From: Thermopetrobacter sp.
GTDB taxonomy: Bacteria; Pseudomonadota; Alphaproteobacteria; Rhizobiales; Aestuariivirgaceae
Length of the DNA stretch: 6,062 nucleotides
NCBI GenBank assembly: GCA_011374735.1
Contig: DRPD01000029.1
Span: 1-6,062, forward strand
Reading direction: 5' to 3'
Shown: positions 1 through 5,627 of the stretch, in pieces
Position numbering within the stretch: position 1 is the first letter of the stretch
How the letters are laid out: each line of letters begins with the position of its first letter
Program-made: the position numbers and the translations under genes
The notes under the pieces: generated by a model
The model's input: only the letters and a program-made list of their open reading frames with translations
The model's database searches: none
Told to the model about the DNA's origin: nothing

Positions 1-613
1 CGTCGTCGCCCAGGATGACGTCCGGGCGCCGCCCGCCGAGCGGCGTCATGGCGTTGACCGCCGTCGCCGGCATGGAGTGGCAGTCGATGAGCAGCGCGGC
101 GCCGAAGCGCGCGCGCAGTTCCTCCAGCCGCCGCCGGAGCAGCGCGTGGTAGGGGTCATAGCTTGCCGCGAGGCGGGCCTGCGCCTCGCGCCAGGTGAGC
201 TTGCCGGCGTAGATCTCGTGGCCGTCGGCGACGACGCGTGGCAGCACCCCCAGCCCGGCCCGCACCCGTTCGCCGCCGGTGTCGGCGCGCTCCGGCAGGG
301 TGTCGGCGAACAATGCCGGATCGAGCTCCCAGCGGTCGCGGTTGAGATCGATCCAGCTGCGCGGCCGGGTGGCGGCGATCAGCCAGGCGCCGGCGGCCGG
401 CGCGGCGCTGAACAGTTCATCGACCAGAAAATCCTCCGACAGCCGCAACGTCCGCAGCGGCAAGGCGGAACGGGCCACGAAATCGCGCGGGTAGCAGCGC
501 CCGGAATGGGGCGAATTGAACACGATGGGCACCCCTGTGCCGCGCGGCGGACGCACCACGGCGACTTCGGCGCATCGATCAAGGGCGCGCAAGGCCCGCG
601 GTTCATAGTCCAT
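1..613 (-). CDS. N-formylglutamate amidohydrolase family protein, 3' end beyond window
   Basis: Reading the minus strand from an ATG at 613-611 gives 204 uninterrupted codons to the left edge, so the C-terminal part is missing (about a quarter to a third if the protein has the usual ~260-300 residues). The visible part carries the family signatures in order: SPHSG at residues 34-38, DLNRD at 89-93, YDPYH at 152-156, DCHSMP at 177-182 and PDVILGDD at 197-204. The His and Asp residues in these motifs resemble the metal-site residues of the zinc amidohydrolase-like fold. Known members hydrolyse N-formyl-L-glutamate to formate and glutamate, the last step of one histidine degradation route, but the family is broad and no hut gene is visible here, so the substrate is not proven. 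The start is well fixed: an in-frame TAA lies at 646-644 with no other start codon between. The ribosome site is weak (GGGGAC just upstream). It is divergent from the macro/SDR pair. Confidence 0.88.
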   Translation of the reverse strand, partial: MDYEPRALRALDRCAEVAVVRPPRGTGVPIVFNSPHSGRCYPRDFVARSALPLRTLRLSEDFLVDELFSAAPAAGAWLIAATRPRSWIDLNRDRWELDPALFADTLPERADTGGERVRAGLGVLPRVVADGHEIYAGKLTWREAQARLAASYDPYHALLRRRLEELRARFGAALLIDCHSMPATAVNAMTPLGGRRPDVILGDD

Positions 614-739
614 CCGTCCGTCCCCGCCTGTTTCAGCGGCCGCTTATGCGGCATCCCGTCAGGGAAAAATTGCCAAGCGCCGCCTCTTGAAGTCAATATG
701 AATCGCCACGCGTTCTCTTGAATGATGGAAAGGCTGCTC
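614..739. other. Divergent intergenic region between amidohydrolase and macro remnant
   Basis: This 126-base gap must hold the promoters of both diverging genes. On the minus strand, TTGACT at 696-691 is a five-of-six match to a -35 box, but no convincing -10 follows at 16-18 bases. On the plus strand, TTGCCA at 670-675 with the AT-rich CAATATGAAT around 694-703 is a possible but weak promoter. A GGAAAGG ribosome site at 727-733 precedes the ATG at 740. AGCGGCCGCT at 635-644 is a short perfect palindrome of no known role. Base composition is lower in GC around 660-705 than in the flanking genes, as expected for a promoter region. The promoter calls are inference. Confidence 0.4.
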
Positions 740-962
740 ATGACCGACATCGAGATCGGGCGCGGCGACATCACCACCTTGAAGGTGGACGCCATCGTCA
801 ACGCGGCCAACGAAAGCCTGCTGGGCGGCGGCCATCGCGGTGGCCACGGCGCGCGATGTTCTCGCCCGCCATCCGGACGCCTTCGATCAGGTGATCTTCT
901 GCTGTTTCGACGAGCCTTGTGTGCGGGCTCATGAGGAAGCGTTGCGAGGGAGGAACGAATGA
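740..962 (+). pseudogene. Macro-domain protein remnant, internal deletion plus frameshift
   Basis: From the ATG at 740 (ribosome site GGAAAGG at 727-733; an alternative ATG at 722 has no such site) the protein begins as a canonical macro domain: GRGDIT at residues 7-12, then [16 protein letters not shown] to residue 31. Intact homologues such as E. coli YmdB (~177 aa) continue GGVDGAIHRAAGP; here the sequence departs at about base 830. In another frame, bases 831-959 encode 43 residues with the family's C-terminal end: [18 protein letters not shown] followed by [19 protein letters not shown], ending in TGA at 960-962. Roughly 100 central residues, including the second ligand-binding loop region (GVYGYP), are absent, so no ADP-ribose or O-acetyl-ADP-ribose hydrolase activity is expected. 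Read straight through, the first frame stops at 932-934 after an unrelated tail. The GGCGGCGGCC run at 824-833 is a likely deletion junction through short repeats. The old stop overlaps the next gene's start, indicating a former operon. Confidence 0.85.
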
Positions 963-1621
963 CGCGATACGTGATCACCGGTGCGTCGCGCGGCATCGGC
1001 CTGGCCATGGCGCGGCTGCTGAGCGAAGACGGCGTGGAGGTCATCGCCGCGGTGCGCAGGCCGACGCCCGATCTCGAGGCCGTCGGCTGCGAGATCGCGG
1101 CCGGGGTGGACGTGACCAGCGATGACGGCGCGGCGGTGCTCGTTGAGGCGCTGAACGGGCGGCACGTGGACGTGCTGATCAACAACGCCGGGTTGCTGAT
1201 CCCCGACACGCTCGACAGTCTCGACTTCGCCGCCGCCTTGCGCCAATACGAGATCAACGCGCTGGGGCCGCTGCGCATCAGCCGGGCGCTGCTGCCGCTG
1301 ATGGGCGAGGGCGGCAAGATCGGCATCGTCACCTCGCGCGTCGGCTCGCTGGGCGACAACCGGTCGGGCGGCAACTATGGCTATCGGATGTCGAAGGCGG
1401 CGGCCAACATGGCGGCGCGCAACCTGGCCATCGAGCTGAAGGAGAAGGGCATCGCCGTGGCCGCCCTGCACCCGGGCTACGTGCGCACCGCCATGACCGG
1501 CGGGCGCGGCAACATCGATGCGGAACCGGCCGCGAAGGGCCTGCTGTTGCGTATCGAAGAGCTGGGCCTGGAAACCACCGGCACCTTCTGGCACGCGGAA
1601 GGGTATGAACTGCCGTGGTGA
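959..1621 (+). CDS. Short-chain dehydrogenase/reductase (SDR), C-factor-like
   Basis: A complete 220-residue NAD(P)-dependent oxidoreductase of the SDR superfamily, shorter than the usual ~250. The Rossmann dinucleotide motif TGASRGIG is at residues 7-14, a DVT acidic turn at 51-53, NNAG at 75-78, the structural/catalytic Asn at 100 (EINALGP), serines at 126 and 130 in TSRVGS, the catalytic YxxxK at Tyr142/Lys146 and the HPGYVRT loop at 171-177. The segment TSRVGSLGDNRSGGNYGYRMSKAA and the short C-terminus ending ELPW resemble the CsgA/C-factor-like SDR subgroup. Substrate is unknown. The arginines at 33-34 after the second strand might favour NADPH, but this is inference. The start ATG at 959 is preceded by GGGAGGA at 948-954 and overlaps the macro remnant's stop (ATGA), the usual arrangement for translational coupling. 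Since its upstream partner is broken, it now depends on the same upstream promoter and its own ribosome site. Confidence 0.93.
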   Translation: MTRYVITGASRGIGLAMARLLSEDGVEVIAAVRRPTPDLEAVGCEIAAGVDVTSDDGAAVLVEALNGRHVDVLINNAGLLIPDTLDSLDFAAALRQYEINALGPLRISRALLPLMGEGGKIGIVTSRVGSLGDNRSGGNYGYRMSKAAANMAARNLAIELKEKGIAVAALHPGYVRTAMTGGRGNIDAEPAAKGLLLRIEELGLETTGTFWHAEGYELPW

Positions 1622-1699
1622 GGGCGGCGAAATGCCTTGCTCATAAAGTCGGAGTTGGGTGGAGATGTGGGATGGGGGCGGCCGTGCGTCGATGTCGCG
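1622..1699. other. Convergent gap between SDR gene and tRNA-Phe
   Basis: This 78-base gap lies between the 3' ends of the plus-strand SDR gene and the minus-strand tRNA. Terminators for both would be expected here, but I see no strong GC hairpin followed by a T-run on either strand. The stretch is purine-rich on the plus strand (about 1650-1680). Confidence 0.35.
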
Positions 1700-1775
<76 letters not shown>

Positions 1776-1776
1776 G

Positions 1777-1801
1777 AAGCCGGCGAAAGGTTCGGCGGCT
1801 T
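1777..1801. repeat. Imperfect inverted repeat between sdhB and tRNA-Phe
   Basis: AAGCCGGCGAA (1777-1787) and TTCGGCGGCTT (1791-1801) are 11-base arms around a 3-base loop with a single G-G mismatch (1783/1795). It lies immediately before the tRNA 5' end and just inside the proposed -10 region. In an sdhB readthrough transcript it would form a hairpin directly ahead of the tRNA; no T-run follows, so it is not a textbook terminator. A role in transcript end formation or RNA processing is inference. Confidence 0.5.
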
Positions 1802-1828
1802 ATATAGCACGCAAGCGGGCCCATGCAA
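1799..1828 (-). promoter_or_regulatory. Candidate sigma70-type promoter for tRNA-Phe
   Basis: On the minus strand TTGCAT (1828-1823) is followed after 18 bases by TATAAG (1804-1799), itself inside the AT-rich TATATAAG, which stands out in this GC-rich DNA. The start point would be near 1792, about 16 bases before the tRNA 5' end. The -10 box is good (five of six) and the -35 is weak (three of six). It sits in the sdhB-tRNA gap, where a tRNA promoter would be expected. Confidence 0.5.
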
Positions 1829-1832
1829 GCGT

Positions 1833-2612
1833 TCACACCCGGCGCTTGACCATGGAGGCCTTGATCTTGCTGATGGCGCGGGCCGGGTTCAGCCCCTTCG
1901 GGCACGCTTGGGCGCAATTCATGATGGTGTGGCAGCGATACAGGCGGAACGGATCGTCCAGCCGGTCGAGCCGCTCGCCGGTCGCCTCGTCGCGCGAATC
2001 GGCGATCCAGCGCCAGGCCTGCAACAGCACGGCGGGGCCCAGATAACGCTCCTGATTCCACCAGTAGGACGGGCAGGCGGCGGCGCAGCAGGCGCACAGG
2101 ATGCACTCGTAAAGTCCGTCGAGTTTGCCCCGGTCTTCCTTCGACTGCTTCCATTCGCGCTGCGGCTCAGGGGTGTCGGTCTTCAGCCACGGTTCGATCA
2201 GCCGGTGCTGGGCGTAGAAATGGCTCAGGTCGGGCACCAGATCCTTGATGATGGGCAGATGGGGCAGCGGGTGGATGGTCAGCGGGCCGTCGATGTCGGC
2301 CAGCGCCGTGGTGCAGGCCAGGCCGTTGGCGCCATTGATGTTCATGGAGCACGAACCGCAAATCCCCTCGCGGCAGGAGCGGCGGAAGGTGAGGGTCGAA
2401 TCCACATGATCGCGGATCCAGATCAGGGCGCTCAGCACCATCGGCCCGCAAGCGTCGAGATCGACGAAATAGACATCGAGCCGCGGGTTGCCGCCGCCGT
2501 CCGGATCGTGACGATAGACGCGGAACTCCTTCAGCCGCTTCGCCCCCTCGGGCTTGGGCCAGGTGCGGCCAGGCTTGACGCGGGCCTTGGCGGGCAGGGT
2601 GAACTCGACCAT
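1833..2612 (-). CDS. sdhB: Succinate dehydrogenase iron-sulfur subunit SdhB
   Basis: A complete 259-residue subunit of complex II that carries electrons from the SdhA flavin to ubiquinone at the inner membrane. The N-terminal ferredoxin-like domain binds [2Fe-2S] with Cys80, Cys85, Cys88 and Cys100 (CREGICGSC...C). The C-terminal domain has CILCACC at 170-176 followed by Cys180, then Cys227, Cys233 and Cys237 ([17 protein letters not shown]). By analogy with E. coli, [4Fe-4S] uses Cys170/173/176/237 and [3Fe-4S] uses Cys180/227/233. The Trp pair in PSYWWN (184-185) includes the tryptophan that faces the quinone pocket in known structures. Length is typical of alphaproteobacteria. The ATG at 2612 follows the sdhA stop by 7 bases, with GAGG overlapping that stop as ribosome site, so it is the last gene of a tightly coupled sdhCDAB operon. 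Nothing is missing. Confidence 0.98.
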   Translation of the reverse strand: MVEFTLPAKARVKPGRTWPKPEGAKRLKEFRVYRHDPDGGGNPRLDVYFVDLDACGPMVLSALIWIRDHVDSTLTFRRSCREGICGSCSMNINGANGLACTTALADIDGPLTIHPLPHLPIIKDLVPDLSHFYAQHRLIEPWLKTDTPEPQREWKQSKEDRGKLDGLYECILCACCAAACPSYWWNQERYLGPAVLLQAWRWIADSRDEATGERLDRLDDPFRLYRCHTIMNCAQACPKGLNPARAISKIKASMVKRRV

Positions 2613-2619
2613 CGTTTCC

Positions 2620-4479
2620 TCAATAGACGCGTTTCTGCGGCTCGATATAGGGCAGCTCGCCGCTCAAGGTGCGGGTGTGCACCGGGCGGTAGGAAATGCG
2701 GGTGGCGCGCCGCGCCTCGTCGGCGTGGGCCAGGGTGTGCTTCATCCAGTTCTCGTCGTCGCGCTCAGGATAATCCTCGCGGGCGTGGGCGCCGCGGCTT
2801 TCGGTGCGCTCAAGGGCCGAATGGATGGTGACCGCGGCGTTGAGCAGCAGGTTCTGCAACTCCAGCGCCTCGATCAGATCGGCGTTCCAGATCCGGGAAC
2901 GGTCGGCGATGGCCAGATCGTCCAGCCCGCGCCACACGTCCAGCAGCTTCTCGTGACCCTGTTGCAAGGTGTCGCCGTCGCGGAACACCGAACAGTGCTC
3001 CTGCATGGTCTTCTGCATGGCCTCGCGCAGCCTTGCGGTGGGGGTCGATCCGGCGGCGTGCAAGGTGGCGTCGAGCCGTTCGATGGCCGCGAACCCGGCG
3101 TCGCGGGGCAGCACCTTGTGGGGGCTGCCGGCTCTGATCGTCTCCGCGGCGCGCTGTGCCGCGGCGCGGCCGAACACCACCAGGTCGGTGAGCGAGTTGG
3201 AGCCCAGCCGGTTGGCCCCGTGCACCGACGCGCAGGCCGCCTCGCCGCAGGCGAACAGCCCCGGGGCCACGGCGTCGGGGTCGCCGTCTCTGGGCGCGAT
3301 GACCTCGCCCTTGTGGTTGGTGGGGATGCCGCCCATGTTGTAATGCGCCGTGGGCAGCACCGGGATCGGCTCGCGGGTGACATCGACGCCGGCGAAGATG
3401 CGCGCCGATTCGGCGATGCCGGGCAGCCGCTCGGCGATGATGTCGCGGCCCAGATGATCCAGATGCAGGTGGATGTGATCCCTGTTCGGCCCCACGCCGC
3501 GGCCTTCGCGGATCTCGATCATCATGGCCCTGGACACCACGTCGCGCGACGCCAGATCCTTCGCGTGCGGGGCATAGCGCTCCATGAACCGCTCGCCTTC
3601 CGAATTGGTCAGATAGCCGCCCTCGCCGCGCACCCCTTCGGTGATGAGAATGCCGGCGCCATAGATGCCGGTGGGGTGGAACTGCACGAACTCCATGTCC
3701 TGGGCCGGCAGACCGGCGCGCAGCGCCATGGCGGTGCCGTCGCCGGTGCAGATGTGGGCCGAGGTGCAGGAGAAATAGACCCGGTTATAGCCGCCGGTGG
3801 CGAGGATCACCGCGTGGGCCCGGAAGCGGTGGATGCGCCCGGTTTCCATCTCCAGCGCCATGACGCCGCGGCAGATGCCGCCGTCCATGATCAGGTCGAG
3901 GGCGAAATACTCGATGAAGAACTCCGCGCCGGCCCTCAGCGCCTGGCCATACATGGCGTGCAGCATGGCGTGCCCGGTGCGGTCGGCCGCCGCGCAGGTG
4001 CGTCGCGCCGGCGGGCCCTTGCCGAAATCGGTGGTCATGCCGCCGAAGGCGCGCTGATAGATGCGCCCGTCTTCGGTGCGCGAGAACGGCGTGCCCCAGT
4101 GCTCCAGCTCGATGACGGCGCGCGGCGCCTCGCGCACCAGCAGCTCGATGGCGTCCTGATCGCCCAGCCAGTCGGAGCCCTTCACGGTGTCATACATGTG
4201 CCAGCGCCAGTCGTCCGGGCCCATGTTGCCAAGCGACGCGGCGATGCCGCCCTGGGCGGCGACGGTGTGGGAGCGGGTGGGAAACACCTTGGTCAGGCAG
4301 GCGGTCTTCAGCCCCGCCCCGGTGCAGCCGACCACGGCCCGCAGACCCGCCCCGCCGGCGCCGACGATGACCACGTCATAGGTGTGCTCCACCAGCTCGT
4401 AGGCGCGGCCGCCGATGTTGACCTTCATCAGCGGGCCGGAGCCGGTGACGTCAGATGGATGTTCAGGGATTTCCGCCAT
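2620..4479 (-). CDS. sdhA: Succinate dehydrogenase flavoprotein subunit SdhA
   Basis: A complete 619-residue catalytic subunit that oxidises succinate to fumarate on the cytoplasmic face and passes electrons to SdhB. Visible motifs: FAD dinucleotide fold [11 protein letters not shown] at residues 35-45, SHTVAAQGG at 70-78 with the covalent-FAD His at 71, the substrate-site segments QFHPTG (266-271) and EGVRGEGG (281-288, Arg284 the likely proton-shuttle arginine), HYNMGG (379-384) and the FAD-binding [19 protein letters not shown] (412-430). The C-terminus [10 protein letters not shown] is typical. The start at 4479 is bounded by an in-frame TAA at 4491-4489, three codons upstream, and has a modest AGAGAG ribosome site. 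The later ATG at residue 18 has none. There is a 47-base gap to sdhD, the largest within the operon, and a 7-base gap to sdhB. The ~20 residues before the conserved core are slightly extended but not unusual. Confidence 0.98.
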   Translation of the reverse strand: MAEIPEHPSDVTGSGPLMKVNIGGRAYELVEHTYDVVIVGAGGAGLRAVVGCTGAGLKTACLTKVFPTRSHTVAAQGGIAASLGNMGPDDWRWHMYDTVKGSDWLGDQDAIELLVREAPRAVIELEHWGTPFSRTEDGRIYQRAFGGMTTDFGKGPPARRTCAAADRTGHAMLHAMYGQALRAGAEFFIEYFALDLIMDGGICRGVMALEMETGRIHRFRAHAVILATGGYNRVYFSCTSAHICTGDGTAMALRAGLPAQDMEFVQFHPTGIYGAGILITEGVRGEGGYLTNSEGERFMERYAPHAKDLASRDVVSRAMMIEIREGRGVGPNRDHIHLHLDHLGRDIIAERLPGIAESARIFAGVDVTREPIPVLPTAHYNMGGIPTNHKGEVIAPRDGDPDAVAPGLFACGEAACASVHGANRLGSNSLTDLVVFGRAAAQRAAETIRAGSPHKVLPRDAGFAAIERLDATLHAAGSTPTARLREAMQKTMQEHCSVFRDGDTLQQGHEKLLDVWRGLDDLAIADRSRIWNADLIEALELQNLLLNAAVTIHSALERTESRGAHAREDYPERDDENWMKHTLAHADEARRATRISYRPVHTRTLSGELPYIEPQKRVY

Positions 4480-4526
4480 GGCGCTCTCTTAACCGGTGAA
4501 ACAGGAACATGTGCATGAACTTCCCG

Positions 4527-4910
4527 TCAGCTTCCGAAGACGATCATGGCGATGGAGGCGACGGCCAGCAACAACAGCAGGCCGGACAGCAGGATGTTGA
4601 GGCTGAGCAGCAGCGCCTTGCGCCAGAAGGTATGCACGTAGTCCTCGATGATCACCTGCATGCCCAGCGCCATGTGCCAGACGAAGGTGGCGAGGCCGGC
4701 GATCAGGCCGATGGCGATGAACGGCTGGGCGATGACGGCGCGCGCCTGCGCCTGACCGGCGCCGGCCAGCCTGAGGGCCAGCAGCACCAGAAACGCCGTG
4801 AAGAACAGGTTGGCCAGTGCCGTCAGCCGCTGGGCGATGAAATGGCCGGTGCCATGATGGGCCGGGGCGGCGCCGCGCGCTTTCTTCAAGGGTGTGTGGA
4901 AGTGGGCCAT
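4527..4910 (-). CDS. sdhD: Succinate dehydrogenase membrane anchor subunit SdhD
   Basis: A 127-residue membrane anchor of complex II that shares heme b and the ubiquinone site with SdhC. Three hydrophobic helices are visible at about residues 31-50, 62-86 and 98-124. His79 in VWHMALGMQVIIEDYVH is the expected heme ligand. Asp90 and Tyr91 sit exactly 11 and 12 residues later, the same spacing as E. coli His71/Asp82/Tyr83, where the Tyr contacts quinone. Start choice: the sequence reads TGA-AGGAG-ATG-GCC-ATG. The first ATG (4916) abuts the AGGAG with no spacing, whereas the second (4910) has 6 bases, so 4910 is preferred; using 4916 adds two residues. The reading frame stays open far upstream (to about 5498), but that part overlaps sdhC and the intergenic region and is not SdhD. 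Confidence 0.95.
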   Translation of the reverse strand: MAHFHTPLKKARGAAPAHHGTGHFIAQRLTALANLFFTAFLVLLALRLAGAGQAQARAVIAQPFIAIGLIAGLATFVWHMALGMQVIIEDYVHTFWRKALLLSLNILLSGLLLLLAVASIAMIVFGS

Positions 4911-4921
4911 GGCCATCTCCT

Positions 4922-5317
4922 TCAGCCGGCCTTGATGACGAAGACGGCGACGACGAGCAGCGTGGTGGCGATGGCCCCGAACAGCGTCCACAGGCTCAGG
5001 CGGCGGGCCGCCGGCACGTCGAGGCCGGCCCCGGCGTCCCAGACCAGATAGCGCAGCCCGCTGAAGGCGTGATGCAGCAAGGCATAAAGCGAGACGACGA
5101 GCACCAGCCGTCCCGGCCAGGAGGTCAAAAGCCCGTTGACCTCGGCGAAATAGCGTTGCGAGGAAGCCAGCGCGGCCAGCCACCAGATACCGAGAAACAC
5201 CGGCACCGGCAGGAAGGCGCCGGTGATGCGGTGCAGGATCGACATCACCATCAGCAGGTTGGGCCGATAGATCTGCAAGTGCGGCGACAGGGGCCGGGAA
5301 TTGCTGTTGGTGTCCAT
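4922..5317 (-). CDS. sdhC: Succinate dehydrogenase cytochrome b556 subunit SdhC
   Basis: A 131-residue cytochrome b subunit anchoring complex II. The N-terminus has the SdhC signature RPLSPHLQIYRP (8-19) and MSILHRITG (25-33), where Ser26 and Arg30 correspond to the quinone-binding Ser27 and Arg31 of E. coli. Three membrane helices are at roughly 33-52, 69-91 and 107-129. Within LLHHAFSGLRYLVWD the second His (His83) lines up with the E. coli heme ligand His84, four residues before the conserved Gly. It is the first gene of the operon; its stop is followed by AGGAG for sdhD, with an 11-base gap. Its own ribosome site is poor: AAGGG lies 12 bases before the ATG. No alternative start codon is seen in frame over the nine codons upstream. 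Confidence 0.97.
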   Translation of the reverse strand: MDTNSNSRPLSPHLQIYRPNLLMVMSILHRITGAFLPVPVFLGIWWLAALASSQRYFAEVNGLLTSWPGRLVLVVSLYALLHHAFSGLRYLVWDAGAGLDVPAARRLSLWTLFGAIATTLLVVAVFVIKAG

Positions 5318-5368
5318 CGCCGTGATGCGCCCTTCGAGGATGCCTGCGTTCCGTCTCGTTCAGGGCCG

Positions 5369-5398
5369 AATTTACCGCGAACACGCGGCGCTTGCCAG
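5369..5398 (-). promoter_or_regulatory. sdhC: Weak candidate sdhCDAB promoter, proximal
   Basis: On the minus strand CTGGCA (5398-5393) and TAAATT (5374-5369) are separated by 18 bases, each matching four of six consensus positions. The start point would fall near 5361, giving a leader of about 45 bases. The small inverted repeat CCGCG-AACA-CGCGG (5375-5388) fills the spacer, a position where a bound regulator would control access. This is pattern inference only. Confidence 0.22.
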
Positions 5399-5470
5399 AC
5401 GCTGGCCCATCAGACGATAGGCGAACGGCGGCGGGCGGATGGGCTGGTTCAATCATGAAATGGTCTAATG

Positions 5471-5508
5471 AGAAGCGCCAATGGCGAATTTTCGCCATTG
5501 GCGCTTCT
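5471..5508. repeat. Perfect 38-base palindrome (18-base arms)
   Basis: The arm AGAAGCGCCAATGGCGAA (5471-5488) is repeated exactly as its reverse complement at 5491-5508, separated by only TT (5489-5490). Either strand's RNA would form an uninterrupted hairpin. No T-run follows on either side (the minus strand continues CATTAGACC, the plus strand TTGGCCATTC), so it is not a standard intrinsic terminator, though it could still mark the ubiB transcript end or protect it from exonucleases. It could also be a dimeric regulator's binding site or a dispersed palindromic repeat. Confidence 0.9.
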
Positions 5509-5513
5509 TGGCC

Positions 5514-5541
5514 ATTCTTCTCATGTTCTTGCCTCTGTCAA
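5514..5541 (-). promoter_or_regulatory. Candidate promoter in arm of cloverleaf element
   Basis: On the minus strand a perfect TTGACA (5541-5536) is followed after 16 bases by AAGAAT (5519-5514), four of six to the -10 consensus. It points toward sdhC, about 190 bases away, and the start point would lie just at the edge of the neighbouring perfect palindrome, which would then sit in the leader. The mirror TTGACA on the plus strand (5581-5586) has no matching -10. Promoter function is inferred. Confidence 0.28.
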
Positions 5542-5604
5542 GGGCGGCCCTTTGGGCCGTCGCCAAGGGCGATTGCACCCTTGACAGAGGCAAGGACATG
5601 AGAA
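5518..5604. repeat. 87-base cloverleaf-like inverted-repeat element
   Basis: Two 27-base arms (5518-5544 and 5578-5604) are reverse complements except at one pair (T5527/G5595). They enclose 33 bases that contain two further perfect hairpins: CGGCCC-TTT-GGGCCG (5545-5559) and CGCC-AAG-GGCG (5561-5571). The whole can fold as a three-way junction with a long closing stem. The odd pair is a G-U wobble in plus-strand RNA but A-C in minus-strand RNA. It starts 23 bases after the ubiB stop. There is no T-run, no transposase and no clear target-site duplication, so I call it a palindromic repeat element of unknown type. Confidence 0.9.
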
Positions 5605-5627
5605 CTCCGGTGATGAAACGGGTTTCT

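Larger units (their letters stand above)
5318..5627. other. 310-base ubiB-sdhC intergenic region with palindromes and sdh promoter
   Basis: No credible gene lies here; open frames crossing it on both strands are chance extensions and have no recognisable protein character. Starting from ubiB, minus-strand transcription meets the 87-base cloverleaf-like element (5604-5518), then the perfect palindrome (5508-5471), then about 150 bases without strong structure before sdhC. In that last part, two small perfect inverted repeats stand out: GCCAG-ACG-CTGGC at 5394-5406 and CCGCG-AACA-CGCGG at 5375-5388. Either could be a protein-binding site, but no known operator is recognised. The region should contain the sdh promoter and the ubiB 3' end. 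Confidence 0.7.

Noticed and set aside
77..721. A 214-codon plus-strand open frame at the left end
   Set aside because: Opposite to the N-formylglutamate amidohydrolase gene, which has conserved motifs; this frame has low-complexity Ala/Gly/Arg/Pro composition.
2554..4518. A 654-codon open frame on the plus strand opposite sdhA
   Set aside because: It is the antisense shadow of sdhA: composition is rich in Gly/Ala/Arg/His with no domain, and the opposite strand encodes an intact, fully conserved flavoprotein.
4911..5498. Upstream extension of the sdhD frame to a 323-residue protein
   Set aside because: The extension overlaps sdhC in another frame and crosses the intergenic palindrome; SdhD homologues are ~120-130 residues and AGGAG points to the ATG at 4910.
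5471..5508. Classical Rho-independent terminator
   Set aside because: The hairpin is strong, but neither strand has a T-run after it, so the standard pattern is not met; an atypical terminator remains possible.
5518..5604. Insertion sequence or CRISPR repeat interpretation of the inverted repeats
   Set aside because: No transposase, no clear target duplication, and no regularly spaced direct repeats are present.
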